Source: Oscillospiraceae bacterium
Lineage (GTDB): Bacteria > Bacillota > Clostridia > Oscillospirales > Oscillospiraceae
Length of the DNA stretch: 64,000 bases
Reading direction: 5' to 3'
NCBI GenBank assembly: GCA_009787625.1
Contig: WQSX01000007.1
Coordinates: 1 to 64,000, forward strand
Below the pieces are notes generated by a model. The model did not search any database. It saw nothing but the letters and a program-made list of their open reading frames with translations, and was not told the origin of the DNA. Within the stretch, counting starts at the first letter, position 1, and every line of letters begins with the position of its first letter. Positions 48,374-56,608 of this stretch are shown in pieces. Position numbers and translations under genes: made by a program.

Positions 48374-50422
48374 TTACAGCGTCACTGTACCCTCTGAAAG
48401 AACCTCTACGCCACTGTCGATTTCGTTGTATGACAGCACTGCAAGTTCGGGAGATATCTGCTCTGCTATTTTTCTAAACTGTCTGCGCACCAGAGGTGAT
48501 GTGAGGATTACAGGAGTTCTACCTTTGTTTTTCATGTTTTCAATTATTGCTCTGAGTTTATCGAATATCGAATGGACCTGCACAGGTTCAATGGCGAGAT
48601 ACGAGCCGTGTTCCGATTGTTTTGTACTCTCTATTATAAGCTGTTCGAGATTTGGGTCAAGTGTTATTACATATGCGACATCTTCCGGAATGAAACGCTT
48701 TGAAATCGAACGTTTGAGAGCCTGGCGTACATATTCTGTAAGCATGTCCGGGTCTCTTGTGAGAGTTCCGTAATCGCCGAGTGCTTCGATGATGGATGCC
48801 ATGTCGCGGATTGGGATATTTTCTGAGAGAAGATTTGCAAGAATTCTTTGAATCTCACCCAGTGAGAACAGCTTTGGAACAACTTCGTCAACGAGTGCGG
48901 GCTGAGTTTTCTTGAGGTTGTCGATGAGGGTTTGCACTTGCTGACGGTTGAGCAGTTCGTGTCCGTAGCGTTTGATGATTTCTGTGAGATGGGTGGCTAT
49001 TACGGATGGTGGGTCAACGGTTGAATAACCGAGCACTTCCGCCTCATCACGGTCGCTCTTTGGAATCCAAAGTGCAGGCAGTCCGAATGTCGGCTCAACT
49101 GTGGGGATGCCGTAGATTTCCTCTTCAACCTCGCCGGAACTGAGTGCAAGCAGGTGGTCTGCCATGACTTCACCTTTTGCTATTTCTACGCCCTTGATTT
49201 TAATCGAATACTCATTTGTGCCGAGCTGAATATTATCTCTGAGCCTGATAGCGGGAACTATAACACCCATGTCAATGGCGCATTGCCGCCTAATCATAAC
49301 TACTCGGTCGAGCAAGTCTCCGCCCTGTGAGACATCAACCATCGGCACGATTCCGTAACCAAATTCGAGTTCAATCGGGTCAACTTGAAGCAATGCCGTA
49401 ACACTCTCAGGCTTGCGCTTTTCTTCCGCCGCCTCTTCTTCTGCCGCTTCGAGTTGCTGATCCTCAGCGACTTCAGGCTCTTTTTGTCTGGTGGTCATTA
49501 TATAACCAATTATCATGAGAACCAACGCAACTGCCCACATAGGTATTGTCGGCAATCCCGGCATGAGGCTTACAAGAACAAGTAACGCACCACCCATAAT
49601 CAGTGCATAAGGCTGAGACAGGATTTGCTTTGACATTTCAGCACCGAATGTTCCCTCACCCGCCGTGCGTGTGATTATGATACCTGATGCTGTGGAAACA
49701 AGCAAGGCAGGAATTTGTGTGATTAGACCGTCACCTATTGTTGCGAGGGTGAAAATCTCCGCAACTTCTCCAATATCTGCGTCCATCGTGAGGATTCCCA
49801 TTACAATACCGCCGACAGCGTTTATGAATGTGATAAGAAGCCCGGCGATTGCGTCACCTTTGATAAACTTACTGGCACCGTCCATTGCTCCGTTGAAGTT
49901 CGCTTCGTCTTGAATTTTTTGACGGCGCTCACGGGCTGTGTTTTCGTCGATAAATCCGCTGTTGAGGTCGGCATCTATAGCCATTTGTTTACCGGGCATC
50001 GCATCGAGTGTAAATCTTGCGCTGACCTCTGCAACGCGCTCGGCACCTTTGGTGATAACCATGAACTGAACTATAAGAATGATTATGAATGCAATGATAC
50101 CAACGGCGAGATTACCGCCGACAACGACTTCGCCGAACGCTCTGATGACTTCCCCCGCGTCACCTTGGTTTCCAAGGATAAGACGCGTGGACGCAAGGTT
50201 AAGTCCAAGCCTGAATACTGTGATAAACAAAAGAACTGTCGGGAAAACCGAGAAGTCAACAGGGTCTTTTATGTAGAGCGAGAATAGAAGGATAATAATA
50301 CAAACCGCCATGTTGATAATGAGCAAAAAGTCCATCAGCATAGTATTTGGCGGGAATATTATGATGACAAGAATAGCAAGCAATATCAAAGCTATTGCAA
50401 CGTCAGATATTTTAAACTTCAA
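48374..50422 (-). CDS. flhA: Flagellar export gate protein FlhA
   Basis: FlhA forms the nonameric export gate. The 682-residue protein has an N-terminal membrane half (VAIALILLAILVIIIFPPN and more), the FHIPEP cytoplasmic linker ring (QIQDEANFNGAMDGASKFIK) and a large cytoplasmic domain. The start is TTG at 50422 with GGAGGTGA 8 bases upstream. The order flhB-flhA-flhF-flhG is standard. Confidence 0.95.
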   Translation of the reverse strand: MKFKISDVAIALILLAILVIIIFPPNTMLMDFLLIINMAVCIIILLFSLYIKDPVDFSVFPTVLLFITVFRLGLNLASTRLILGNQGDAGEVIRAFGEVVVGGNLAVGIIAFIIILIVQFMVITKGAERVAEVSARFTLDAMPGKQMAIDADLNSGFIDENTARERRQKIQDEANFNGAMDGASKFIKGDAIAGLLITFINAVGGIVMGILTMDADIGEVAEIFTLATIGDGLITQIPALLVSTASGIIITRTAGEGTFGAEMSKQILSQPYALIMGGALLVLVSLMPGLPTIPMWAVALVLMIIGYIMTTRQKEPEVAEDQQLEAAEEEAAEEKRKPESVTALLQVDPIELEFGYGIVPMVDVSQGGDLLDRVVMIRRQCAIDMGVIVPAIRLRDNIQLGTNEYSIKIKGVEIAKGEVMADHLLALSSGEVEEEIYGIPTVEPTFGLPALWIPKSDRDEAEVLGYSTVDPPSVIATHLTEIIKRYGHELLNRQQVQTLIDNLKKTQPALVDEVVPKLFSLGEIQRILANLLSENIPIRDMASIIEALGDYGTLTRDPDMLTEYVRQALKRSISKRFIPEDVAYVITLDPNLEQLIIESTKQSEHGSYLAIEPVQVHSIFDKLRAIIENMKNKGRTPVILTSPLVRRQFRKIAEQISPELAVLSYNEIDSGVEVLSEGTVTL

Positions 50423-50462
50423 AGCGGTTCACCTCCTTCAGCAATAATTTTCCATTTTCAAT

Positions 50463-51542
50463 TTAACGAAGTTTCCCCTTCTGACGATACACAAACACCA
50501 AAATATCTGCTACTGCTTGGTATAGGTCGCTCGGTATTTCGTCGTCCACGTCGCAGGCCTTAAACAACGCCTGTGCCAGTGGCGGGTTTTCTACTATATG
50601 CACGTCGTGCTCCATTGCAGTTTCTCTGATTTTTCGTGCGATGTAGTCTTGACCTTTTGCAAGAACTTTTGGCGCACCGAACTTTTTATCGTCATATCCG
50701 AGTGCCACTGCAAAGTGGGTCGGGTTTGTAATAACAACATCTGCTTCCGGAACTTGGCTCATCATGCGCATTGCGCTCATTTGCATTTGCTTTTGCCTGA
50801 TTTTTCCCTTAATCTTAGGATCACCCTCGGTGTTTTTATGTTCGTCTTTGACTTCCTGCTTTGTCATTTTTAGGTCTTTTTCGTACTTCCACCACTGGTA
50901 CAGAAAGTCTGCGGCTGAGATAAATACCATTGCTATACACATTCTGAGTGCCATCATAAAGGCGTCTTGCAGTATATTTATAAACGATGCCTCAACATCA
51001 AGTCCTATGTATGCTGCAAATGAATCGAGCATTGCCATGTAGTCATTATATGCCACTAAGCCGACAATTATGATTTTTGCAAGATTTTTGGCGAGTTCTA
51101 TGAGTTTTTTCGGAGATATCATCTCCTTAAAACCGCTGATGGGGTTTAGTTTGTCAAATTTCGGCATTAAGGGTTTTGTTGTGAACAGAGTTCCTACTTG
51201 TATTAAATTTATTGTTACACCTGCAACCATCGCTACAGCCAAGAGCGGGAATACCGCTCCGAACAGGGCGAGCATCATACGGACTATAACTGAAATCGCC
51301 TCATATACAGTGAGTGTAGCATCTGTTCCCACAAAGTTTTGCGGACTCAGAAACTCAGTATATGCAGACTGCATCTGTTCAACCCACCACCCGGTCAGAA
51401 TGAATAACAATCCGAACATTATTATTGTGCAAAAAGTGGTGTTGACCTCAGTGCTACGGCGCACCTGACCTTTCATCCGCGCATCTCTGCGCTTCTTCCC
51501 GGTCGCCTTTTCAGTCTTTTCTCCACCGCCACCTTGGCCCAT
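50463..51542 (-). CDS. flhB: Flagellar export switch protein FlhB
   Basis: FlhB switches export from hook to filament substrates. The 359-residue protein has four membrane segments and a C-terminal domain with the autocleavage motif DVVITNPTHFAVALGYD, followed by GQDYIARKIRETAMEHDVHI. ATG 51542 has GGTGAGG close upstream. A short FlhB-like C-domain gene (ylqH) also occurs at 63012. It lies between fliR and flhA. Confidence 0.95.
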   Translation of the reverse strand: MGQGGGGEKTEKATGKKRRDARMKGQVRRSTEVNTTFCTIIMFGLLFILTGWWVEQMQSAYTEFLSPQNFVGTDATLTVYEAISVIVRMMLALFGAVFPLLAVAMVAGVTINLIQVGTLFTTKPLMPKFDKLNPISGFKEMISPKKLIELAKNLAKIIIVGLVAYNDYMAMLDSFAAYIGLDVEASFINILQDAFMMALRMCIAMVFISAADFLYQWWKYEKDLKMTKQEVKDEHKNTEGDPKIKGKIRQKQMQMSAMRMMSQVPEADVVITNPTHFAVALGYDDKKFGAPKVLAKGQDYIARKIRETAMEHDVHIVENPPLAQALFKACDVDDEIPSDLYQAVADILVFVYRQKGKLR

Positions 51543-51567
51543 CTACCTCACCACCTTATTGTTTCCC

Positions 51568-51600
51568 GTCATTGCGGGTCTAACCCGCAATCTCACGAAT
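51568..51600. repeat. GTCATT-type palindrome between fliR and flhB
   Basis: GTCATTGCGGGTCTAACCCG ending CAATCTCACGAATC is another copy of the short palindromic family, in the 89-base fliR-flhB gap. Confidence 0.6.
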
Positions 51601-51631
51601 CATACGCACTAATCTCAGAATAGCAAATTCC

Positions 51632-52432
51632 CTATGGGGAGTATTCGGGATTTGCGAAGGCTCCGAACATCAGTTCTATGCCATTCCATAACTCCGTGAA
51701 TACTCTGTTAGTAAATCCGGCAAACACCGGCAACGTAACAGAGAAAACAAATAATCCAACGATGATTTTTAGCGGCATACCAACAACAAACATGTGCAGT
51801 TGCGGTACAGCTCTCATCATCATGCCGAAACCAATTTCGAGAGTTAGCCCCGAGGCTAAAATCGGAAGTGCCATCATAACTCCCAGTACAAACGAACGCG
51901 TAAACACTTCAAGTGCCGTCATTCCTACTGCTCCTGATATTACAAGTGTGCCAATCGGCATACGTTCAACGGTGAGATATACTATTTCAATGAGCCTCAG
52001 ATGTCCGTCAACCAGGAAAAACAATATGAGCGTCATTATGTTGAGGACGTTACCCATCATTGGGACCTGTGTTTGGTTTTGCGCATCAAACACGTTGACG
52101 ATACCAAAACCTATTTGCATATCTATGAGCTGCCCTGCCGTGAACGCAGTCACAGAGAAGAATATGTTTGTAGTAAAGGCGAGTGCGACTCCGAGTAAAA
52201 GCTCACCTGCGCAAAGCAAAAGGAATCCAACCAACGTGGTGTAGTGTAAATCAACTTCCTGCGGAAAAGTTATAAAAAACAGAAATCCTAACGACAGGCA
52301 TAGCCCGATTTTTGCAATTTGCGGTACGTTTACCCTACCGAAAATAGGTGAACTTATCACAAGACCGCTCACTCTGAACATTATGAGTATAAAATAGTCT
52401 GCATGTGCTAATATCAGATTTGCTGCAGGCAT
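51632..52432 (-). CDS. fliR: Flagellar export gate protein FliR
   Basis: FliR is a membrane component of the export gate with FliP and FliQ. The 266-residue protein has at least six hydrophobic stretches, with LILAHADYFILIMFRVSGLV at the start, GQLIDMQIGFGIVNVFDAQN in the middle and VPQLHMFVVGMPLKIIVGLF near the end, which match the family. AGGAGC lies 8 bases before the ATG. Confidence 0.94.
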   Translation of the reverse strand: MPAANLILAHADYFILIMFRVSGLVISSPIFGRVNVPQIAKIGLCLSLGFLFFITFPQEVDLHYTTLVGFLLLCAGELLLGVALAFTTNIFFSVTAFTAGQLIDMQIGFGIVNVFDAQNQTQVPMMGNVLNIMTLILFFLVDGHLRLIEIVYLTVERMPIGTLVISGAVGMTALEVFTRSFVLGVMMALPILASGLTLEIGFGMMMRAVPQLHMFVVGMPLKIIVGLFVFSVTLPVFAGFTNRVFTELWNGIELMFGAFANPEYSP

Positions 52433-52496
52433 ACTTTTGCTCCTGTCGTTGGTTGTTATCGGGCGTAGACTTGCCGGACTTTGAAAGTGTCGTCCG

Positions 52497-52772
52497 CTAC
52501 GAGATTGTCATGGTGTTTATGGAGTCAAACAGTCTCACGACAAAGCCCCCCACTGTGCTGAATATAAAACTGCCGAAAATAATGAGTGCCAGCATGACCA
52601 GAACTATCTTAGGTACAAATGCGAGAGTCTGTTCGTTGATTTGGGTTGTAGCCTGAAATATAGATACAATCAGACCAACAACCATTGCCACTATAAGCAT
52701 CGGTGCCGCACTAACTACGACCGTTGTAACAGCTTGGGTTATAATGTTTATTACATCACCTGATTCAATCAT
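52497..52772 (-). CDS. fliQ: Flagellar export gate protein FliQ
   Basis: FliQ is a small export-gate protein with two membrane helices. At 91 residues it has the normal size, with IITQAVTTVVVSAAPMLIVA and LTFVPKIV-like TLAFVPKIVLVMLALIIFGS. AAAGGAGA lies 7 bases before the ATG. It is placed between fliR and fliP. Confidence 0.93.
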   Translation of the reverse strand: MIESGDVINIITQAVTTVVVSAAPMLIVAMVVGLIVSIFQATTQINEQTLAFVPKIVLVMLALIIFGSFIFSTVGGFVVRLFDSINTMTIS

Positions 52773-52794
52773 GGCTGTTCTCCTTTAGCTCCAT

Positions 52795-52833
52795 CCCTCT
52801 TTAGTAAAGAGGGTGGCCCCACAGGGCCGGGTG
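52795..52833. repeat. Palindromic repeat between fliQ and fliP
   Basis: CCCTCTTTA-G-TAAAGAGGG is followed by GGCCC...GGGCC, two stacked short hairpins. It looks like another dispersed palindromic repeat. No T run follows. Confidence 0.55.
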
Positions 52834-52894
52834 TTTTGCTACTTAAGTTTTCGCAATCGCTGTATTCTCGGTCGGTACGGGGGTGTCAGCCCCG

Positions 52895-53590
52895 TCAACC
52901 AAATGTTCCTATTAGTGAGCCTATAATTAGTTGCCAACCGTCTACCATTACAAATAGCAAAACTTTAAATGGAAGCGAAATCATAGCGGGCGGAAGCATC
53001 ATCATACCGAGTGCCATCAACGTACTTGCTACAATCATGTCAATTACAATAAATGGGAGATATATGAAAAATCCTATGAACATTGCGTGCTTTACTTCAC
53101 TTGTGATAAAAGCGGGAATCAATATGGAGTTCGGTATATCATATACATCGTCAAAATCCTCACCTGAAAGTCCTATGAAAAATTCCAAGTCTGAGTCAAA
53201 CACTTGTGAGAGCATAAATTCACGCATGGGTTCCATAGCAGCTTCCATGAACTCCTCTTGGGTCATTTCTCCTGCAGTGAAAGGTACGTAAGATTCCTCA
53301 TAAACTCTTGCAAATATGGGTTGCATTACAAAAAATGTGAGAAATAACCCTAGGCCTATAAGAACTTGGTTTGGAGGGGTTTGTTGCATACCGAGGGCTT
53401 GGCGGATAAACGATAAAACTATAATGATCCTAGTGAATCCCGTGAGCATCATCAGGATTGACGGCAAAAGCGTGAGTATCGTGAGAAGTATGACAATGTC
53501 TATCGCTTGCGCACCTTCGCCGAAAAGCGTGTTAACTATTTCATTTAACGTGCCTACGTCGGTTTGGTCAATATCTATAGGCATCAGCAT
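52895..53590 (-). CDS. fliP: Flagellar export gate protein FliP
   Basis: FliP is the core of the export gate. At 231 residues it lacks the usual N-terminal signal peptide; it begins MLMPIDIDQTDVGTLNEIVN before the first membrane segment (IDIVILLTILTLLPSILMML). The GFTRIIIVLSFIRQALGMQQ and PPNQVLIGLGLFLTFFVMQP blocks and the C-terminal VDGWQLIIGSLIGTF are intact. ATG 53590 or 53584 lies at the fliO stop (GCTGATGCC). The missing signal peptide is noted as unusual. Confidence 0.94.
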   Translation of the reverse strand: MLMPIDIDQTDVGTLNEIVNTLFGEGAQAIDIVILLTILTLLPSILMMLTGFTRIIIVLSFIRQALGMQQTPPNQVLIGLGLFLTFFVMQPIFARVYEESYVPFTAGEMTQEEFMEAAMEPMREFMLSQVFDSDLEFFIGLSGEDFDDVYDIPNSILIPAFITSEVKHAMFIGFFIYLPFIVIDMIVASTLMALGMMMLPPAMISLPFKVLLFVMVDGWQLIIGSLIGTFG

Positions 53591-54138
53591 TCCTCCCGAT
53601 CTTCCGAAGCTGTGTCCGGAGCATTGTCAGTGCCGGGAGTATCAGTATCTGTGCAGGTGGCTTCGTCTTTTTCCGTCGCCTCACGAAACCTGTCTGAAAA
53701 GTTGTTATCTGCGGTTTCAGTATCCGTGGTGTTTTGCTCGGTCGGCAAGTCCCTGCCTGACCTTGAGGCTATAAATGCCACTAGACTTTTTGTCAGTTTG
53801 TTTCCATATCGTCCCACGGGAGTATTTCCCCATGGAGTCATTGGCACTCCACCGCTATCTTTAATAAGCTCGTGAAAATCCGCTGCATCGAGCGAGTCGA
53901 GCAACGTCATTGAGTTTCCTGTAACGCCCACAACATAAACCTTTCCTGCTATTTCCACAACACAAAAACTTGCGTTTCTGCTTATTGCAAAACGGTCATG
54001 CAGGCTTATATTTCGGTTACGCATAGTGCCTATCTTCTGCCCGGAGGCTTTTGTGCCTATAAAATAGGTCACATAATAAGCACCAAAAAGGATAACAATT
54101 GTTCCGATAATAAATACTACAACTTGTCCGGGTTCCAT
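53584..54138 (-). CDS. fliO: Flagellar biosynthesis protein FliO
   Basis: A 184-residue FliO/FliZ-type protein. One membrane helix (VVVFIIGTIVILFGAYYVTY) is followed by a cytoplasmic beta domain (MRNRNISLHDRFAISRNASF, then VVEIAGKVYVVGVTGNSM), and an acidic, disordered tail ends TASEDREEC. It helps FliP assemble. The stop overlaps the fliP start. GAGGGTAGAG precedes the ATG. Confidence 0.88.
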   Translation of the reverse strand: MEPGQVVVFIIGTIVILFGAYYVTYFIGTKASGQKIGTMRNRNISLHDRFAISRNASFCVVEIAGKVYVVGVTGNSMTLLDSLDAADFHELIKDSGGVPMTPWGNTPVGRYGNKLTKSLVAFIASRSGRDLPTEQNTTDTETADNNFSDRFREATEKDEATCTDTDTPGTDNAPDTASEDREEC

Positions 54139-54192
54139 AACTTCTCTACCCTCATGATGTCCCCTTCGCTGGCGGCTGTGGGACGGTGTATT

Positions 54193-54528
54193 TTACATTT
54201 GCATTCTCATTATTTCTGTGTAGGCATCTATGAGTTTGTTTCTGATTTGCAATGCGAACTGTAGTGCGAGCTCCGCTTTTTGAGCGTCTATCAAAAGCCC
54301 TGAGAGGTCGTCTGTCTGGTCTGTGAGCAGTTCTAACATGGATGTTCTGTCGGCATGATTTGTTGCATTTACGTTATCAAACGCCGCCGAGAGTATGTTT
54401 GCAAAACCTCCGGTGAAATCACCCACCGCACCTGTGGTTGTGCCTTGCCTCAACCTTGTGGGCGCAGCTGATATAGCAGTTGGGTTCAGGAGATGTGTGA
54501 GGTTGGCTGAAAGTGGATTAGGATTCAT
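54193..54528 (-). CDS. fliE: Flagellar hook-basal body complex protein FliE
   Basis: FliE joins the MS ring to the rod. From ATG 54528 it has 111 residues with SADRTSMLELLTDQ-like NHADRTSMLELLTDQTDDLS and a C-terminal AELALQFALQIRNKLIDAYT and EIMRM end, typical of the family. The MVIFM frame from 54540 is the shared initiation box; ATG 54528 fits the GAAAGGA site. It follows flgC, and is followed by fliO rather than fliF, an unusual join. Confidence 0.92.
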   Translation of the reverse strand: MNPNPLSANLTHLLNPTAISAAPTRLRQGTTTGAVGDFTGGFANILSAAFDNVNATNHADRTSMLELLTDQTDDLSGLLIDAQKAELALQFALQIRNKLIDAYTEIMRMQM

Positions 54529-54553
54529 AAAAATGACCATTCCTTTCGAAAAT
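54526..54553 (-). promoter_or_regulatory. Shared initiation box at fliE
   Basis: TTTTCGAAAGGAATGGTCAT precedes the fliE ATG, near-identical to the fliA box at 45386. Confidence 0.7.
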
Positions 54554-54556
54554 CCG

Positions 54557-54991
54557 TTAGCGTCCTATTTCTAAGGTGCGTGTCGCCATGTCTTTGAATA
54601 TGTTCAGAGCGTTTATGTTTGCCTCGTATGCACGAAACGCCGACATCATGTCTACCATCTCTTGAACGACTTCAACATTAGGCATTGCTACCATACCGTT
54701 TTCGTCTGCATCGGGGTGGGTGGGATTGAAGTCGTATGTGAAATCAGACATGTCCGTACCTATGTGGACAACCCGCACACCGCCCGGGGCTTGTCTCGCA
54801 CGGTTAAAAAACGAGGCAAACTCTCTGTCTGTGGCTCTCTCTTGGAAAACTACGAACCGCCTGCGATAAGGCTCTCCGGTCTCTGTTCTTGTTGTGCTGC
54901 TATTGGCAATATTCTCAGCAATGACATCCATGCGGAGCCTTGTAGCCGTAAGCGCAGATGCGCTGATATTCATTGAACTTAAAAATGACAT
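54557..54991 (-). CDS. flgC: Flagellar basal-body rod protein FlgC
   Basis: FlgC is a proximal rod subunit of 144 residues with the conserved start SSMNISASALTATRLRMDVI, AENIANSSTTRTETGEPYRR, and a C-terminal EMVDMMSAFRAYEANINALN helix. AAAGGT precedes the ATG. It follows flgB but is separated from it by a 125-bp inverted-repeat element. Confidence 0.94.
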   Translation of the reverse strand: MSFLSSMNISASALTATRLRMDVIAENIANSSTTRTETGEPYRRRFVVFQERATDREFASFFNRARQAPGGVRVVHIGTDMSDFTYDFNPTHPDADENGMVAMPNVEVVQEMVDMMSAFRAYEANINALNIFKDMATRTLEIGR

Positions 54992-55017
54992 TTTAATCTA
55001 TACCTTTCTATTAAACC

Positions 55018-55142
55018 TAACTTTTAAAAGAGTGCGTGCAGTGCGAGGCGGCAAGTGCCGCAAATGAGGGAGCGTACTTTTGTACGTGACCGATTTTGCA
55101 AACGCAGCCAACGAAGAAATGTGCGTGCTATTTTAAAAGTTA
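55018..55142. mobile_element. 125-bp MITE-like element between flgC and flgB
   Basis: Perfect 12-base terminal inverted repeats TAACTTTTAAAA enclose a structured core with GTACTTTTGTAC and GGCGGCAAGTGCCGC-like hairpins. The flgB stop codon TAA is the first triplet of the right terminal repeat, so the element may have supplied it. No reading frame is inside. Confidence 0.7.
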
Positions 55143-55553
55143 GCGGCCCTCCGCTATGGCTGTTCTCAGTCTGCGAATCTCACCGTTTAGCTTTTCTGTG
55201 ACTGTGTTGTAAAACAGACTGTTCTGGGCAAGTGCGACATTTTCGGATTCGATGTCTACATTGTTGCCGTCCAGACGCATTGAAAGCGCTCGGGACTGGT
55301 AGATGTGGGGCTGGACTGACATGATATCACCTCTGCCCCTGAAATCTCTGTGCCCTGGATGGGTCATTGAGTTTCTAAAGCCGGTAGTGTCGCGTATGGT
55401 TCTTGCTAAAATTGACTCAAACTCTAACCTTGAGGCTTTGAATCCCGGCGTTTCGATGTTTGCTATATTATTTCTGATGACTGCATTGCGGTGCCAAGAT
55501 GCGGAAAGGCTTCTTTGCATAACGTCCATGGACCTGAACATTCTATCCCACAT
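55140..55553 (-). CDS. flgB: Flagellar basal-body rod protein FlgB
   Basis: FlgB is a proximal rod protein of 137 residues, with RSLSASWHRNAVIRNNIANI at the start, ETPGFKASRLEFESILARTI, and a C-terminal VALAQNSLFYNTVTEKLNGE helix. AAAGGAGG lies 7-8 bases before the ATG. It begins the flgB-flgC-fliE-fliO unit and has a clear sigma-A promoter with an overlapping palindrome. Confidence 0.93.
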   Translation of the reverse strand: MWDRMFRSMDVMQRSLSASWHRNAVIRNNIANIETPGFKASRLEFESILARTIRDTTGFRNSMTHPGHRDFRGRGDIMSVQPHIYQSRALSMRLDGNNVDIESENVALAQNSLFYNTVTEKLNGEIRRLRTAIAEGR

Positions 55554-55591
55554 AGTGATTCCTCCTTTAAAACAAAGCAGCCACAGTACTG

Positions 55592-55638
55592 ATTTTCTGC
55601 ATTCAGAAAATTATACCATGGCGGCTGTAGTTTGTCTA
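55592..55638 (-). promoter_or_regulatory. flgB promoter with palindromic operator over the -10
   Basis: TAGACA, a 17-base spacer and TATAAT on the - strand. ATTTTCTG-CATT-CAGAAAAT (55592-55611), a perfect 8-bp inverted repeat, overlaps the end of the -10 and the likely start point, suggesting a repressor site or a leader hairpin. Confidence 0.65.
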
Positions 55639-55719
55639 TCTTTTTCTTGTAAAATAACGCAACATATAGCGTTTTTATGAGATATCTTAGTTTTTATCTA
55701 CCCTATATCGTGTTTGTCG

Positions 55720-56532
55720 TCATTTCATTTTCCTGTAAATTGACGGTGATACTTGTTGGAATTCTCCTTGGATTCCGCTGAGTGTTTCGCTCAATCCTAT
55801 GAACAAGTAACCGCCGACTTCAAGTGCATCGTAATACCTTTTTGCGAGAGCTTGTTTTGTCGGTGAATCAAAATATATCATGACGTTTCGGCAAAATATG
55901 ATGTGAAATTTCTTTCTGAATCTGCTAAAACTGCCCATAAGATTAAATTGCCCGAACTGCACACCTTTAGCCAATGTATCTTTAACCTTGTATTTATCTT
56001 CACTGAGCTTTGTGAAATATTTATCTCTCCATGCGGGCGAAAGTTTTTCAAAGTGTTCTAAGGGGTACACACCTTCTCTTGCCATTTCCAGAACCCTGAC
56101 CGAAATGTCTGTTGCGAGGACTGTGGCCTCCCATTCCCTGATCTTCGGACCAAACCACTCATTGAGAACCATGGCTGTTGTGTATGCCTCTTCTCCCGAG
56201 GCACAACCTGCGCTCCAAATGCGGAGATCTTTTTGGCGGAGAGATTGAGTCCAGTATGGCAACGCCACATCTTGCATGAACTTATAGTGGGTTTCTTCTC
56301 GCATGAAGTATGTATAGTTTGTGGTAAGTTTTGTCATCAAGGCGTTAATCTTACCACCGCTTTTATCGCTGAATACGTCGTCTAAATAGTCAGTGAAGCC
56401 TTCAAACCCCTCTTGGATTATGTAGTTTGACAGGCGCCCTTCAATCAAAGTTTTCTTTTTTTCAAGGTTGACTCCAAAATTCGACTTTACGTAGGTGTAT
56501 AACCGAACAAAATCCTTTTCTGTAATTGTCAT
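55720..56532 (-). CDS. cheR: Chemotaxis protein methyltransferase CheR
   Basis: CheR methylates glutamates on chemoreceptors using S-adenosylmethionine. From ATG 56532 it has 270 residues, with an N-terminal helical domain (LYTYVKSNFGVNLEKKKTLI), the SAM site WSAGCASGEEAYTTAMVLNE, and IIFCRNVMIYFDSPTKQALA near the C-terminus. The track start at 56565 is upstream of the AAAAGGACG site. It lies between cheW and flgB; there is no terminator visible. Confidence 0.94.
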   Translation of the reverse strand: MTITEKDFVRLYTYVKSNFGVNLEKKKTLIEGRLSNYIIQEGFEGFTDYLDDVFSDKSGGKINALMTKLTTNYTYFMREETHYKFMQDVALPYWTQSLRQKDLRIWSAGCASGEEAYTTAMVLNEWFGPKIREWEATVLATDISVRVLEMAREGVYPLEHFEKLSPAWRDKYFTKLSEDKYKVKDTLAKGVQFGQFNLMGSFSRFRKKFHIIFCRNVMIYFDSPTKQALAKRYYDALEVGGYLFIGLSETLSGIQGEFQQVSPSIYRKMK

Positions 56533-56608
56533 CGTTAACACGTCCTTTTCGTTGCGAACCCGCATAAAATATCAGTAAGGTGCAACCTGAAGTTCTATAA
56601 TGCCGGGG

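Noticed and set aside
48333-48773. + strand frame of 146 aa over flhA
   Set aside because: Opposite-strand shadow of the FlhA cytoplasmic domain.
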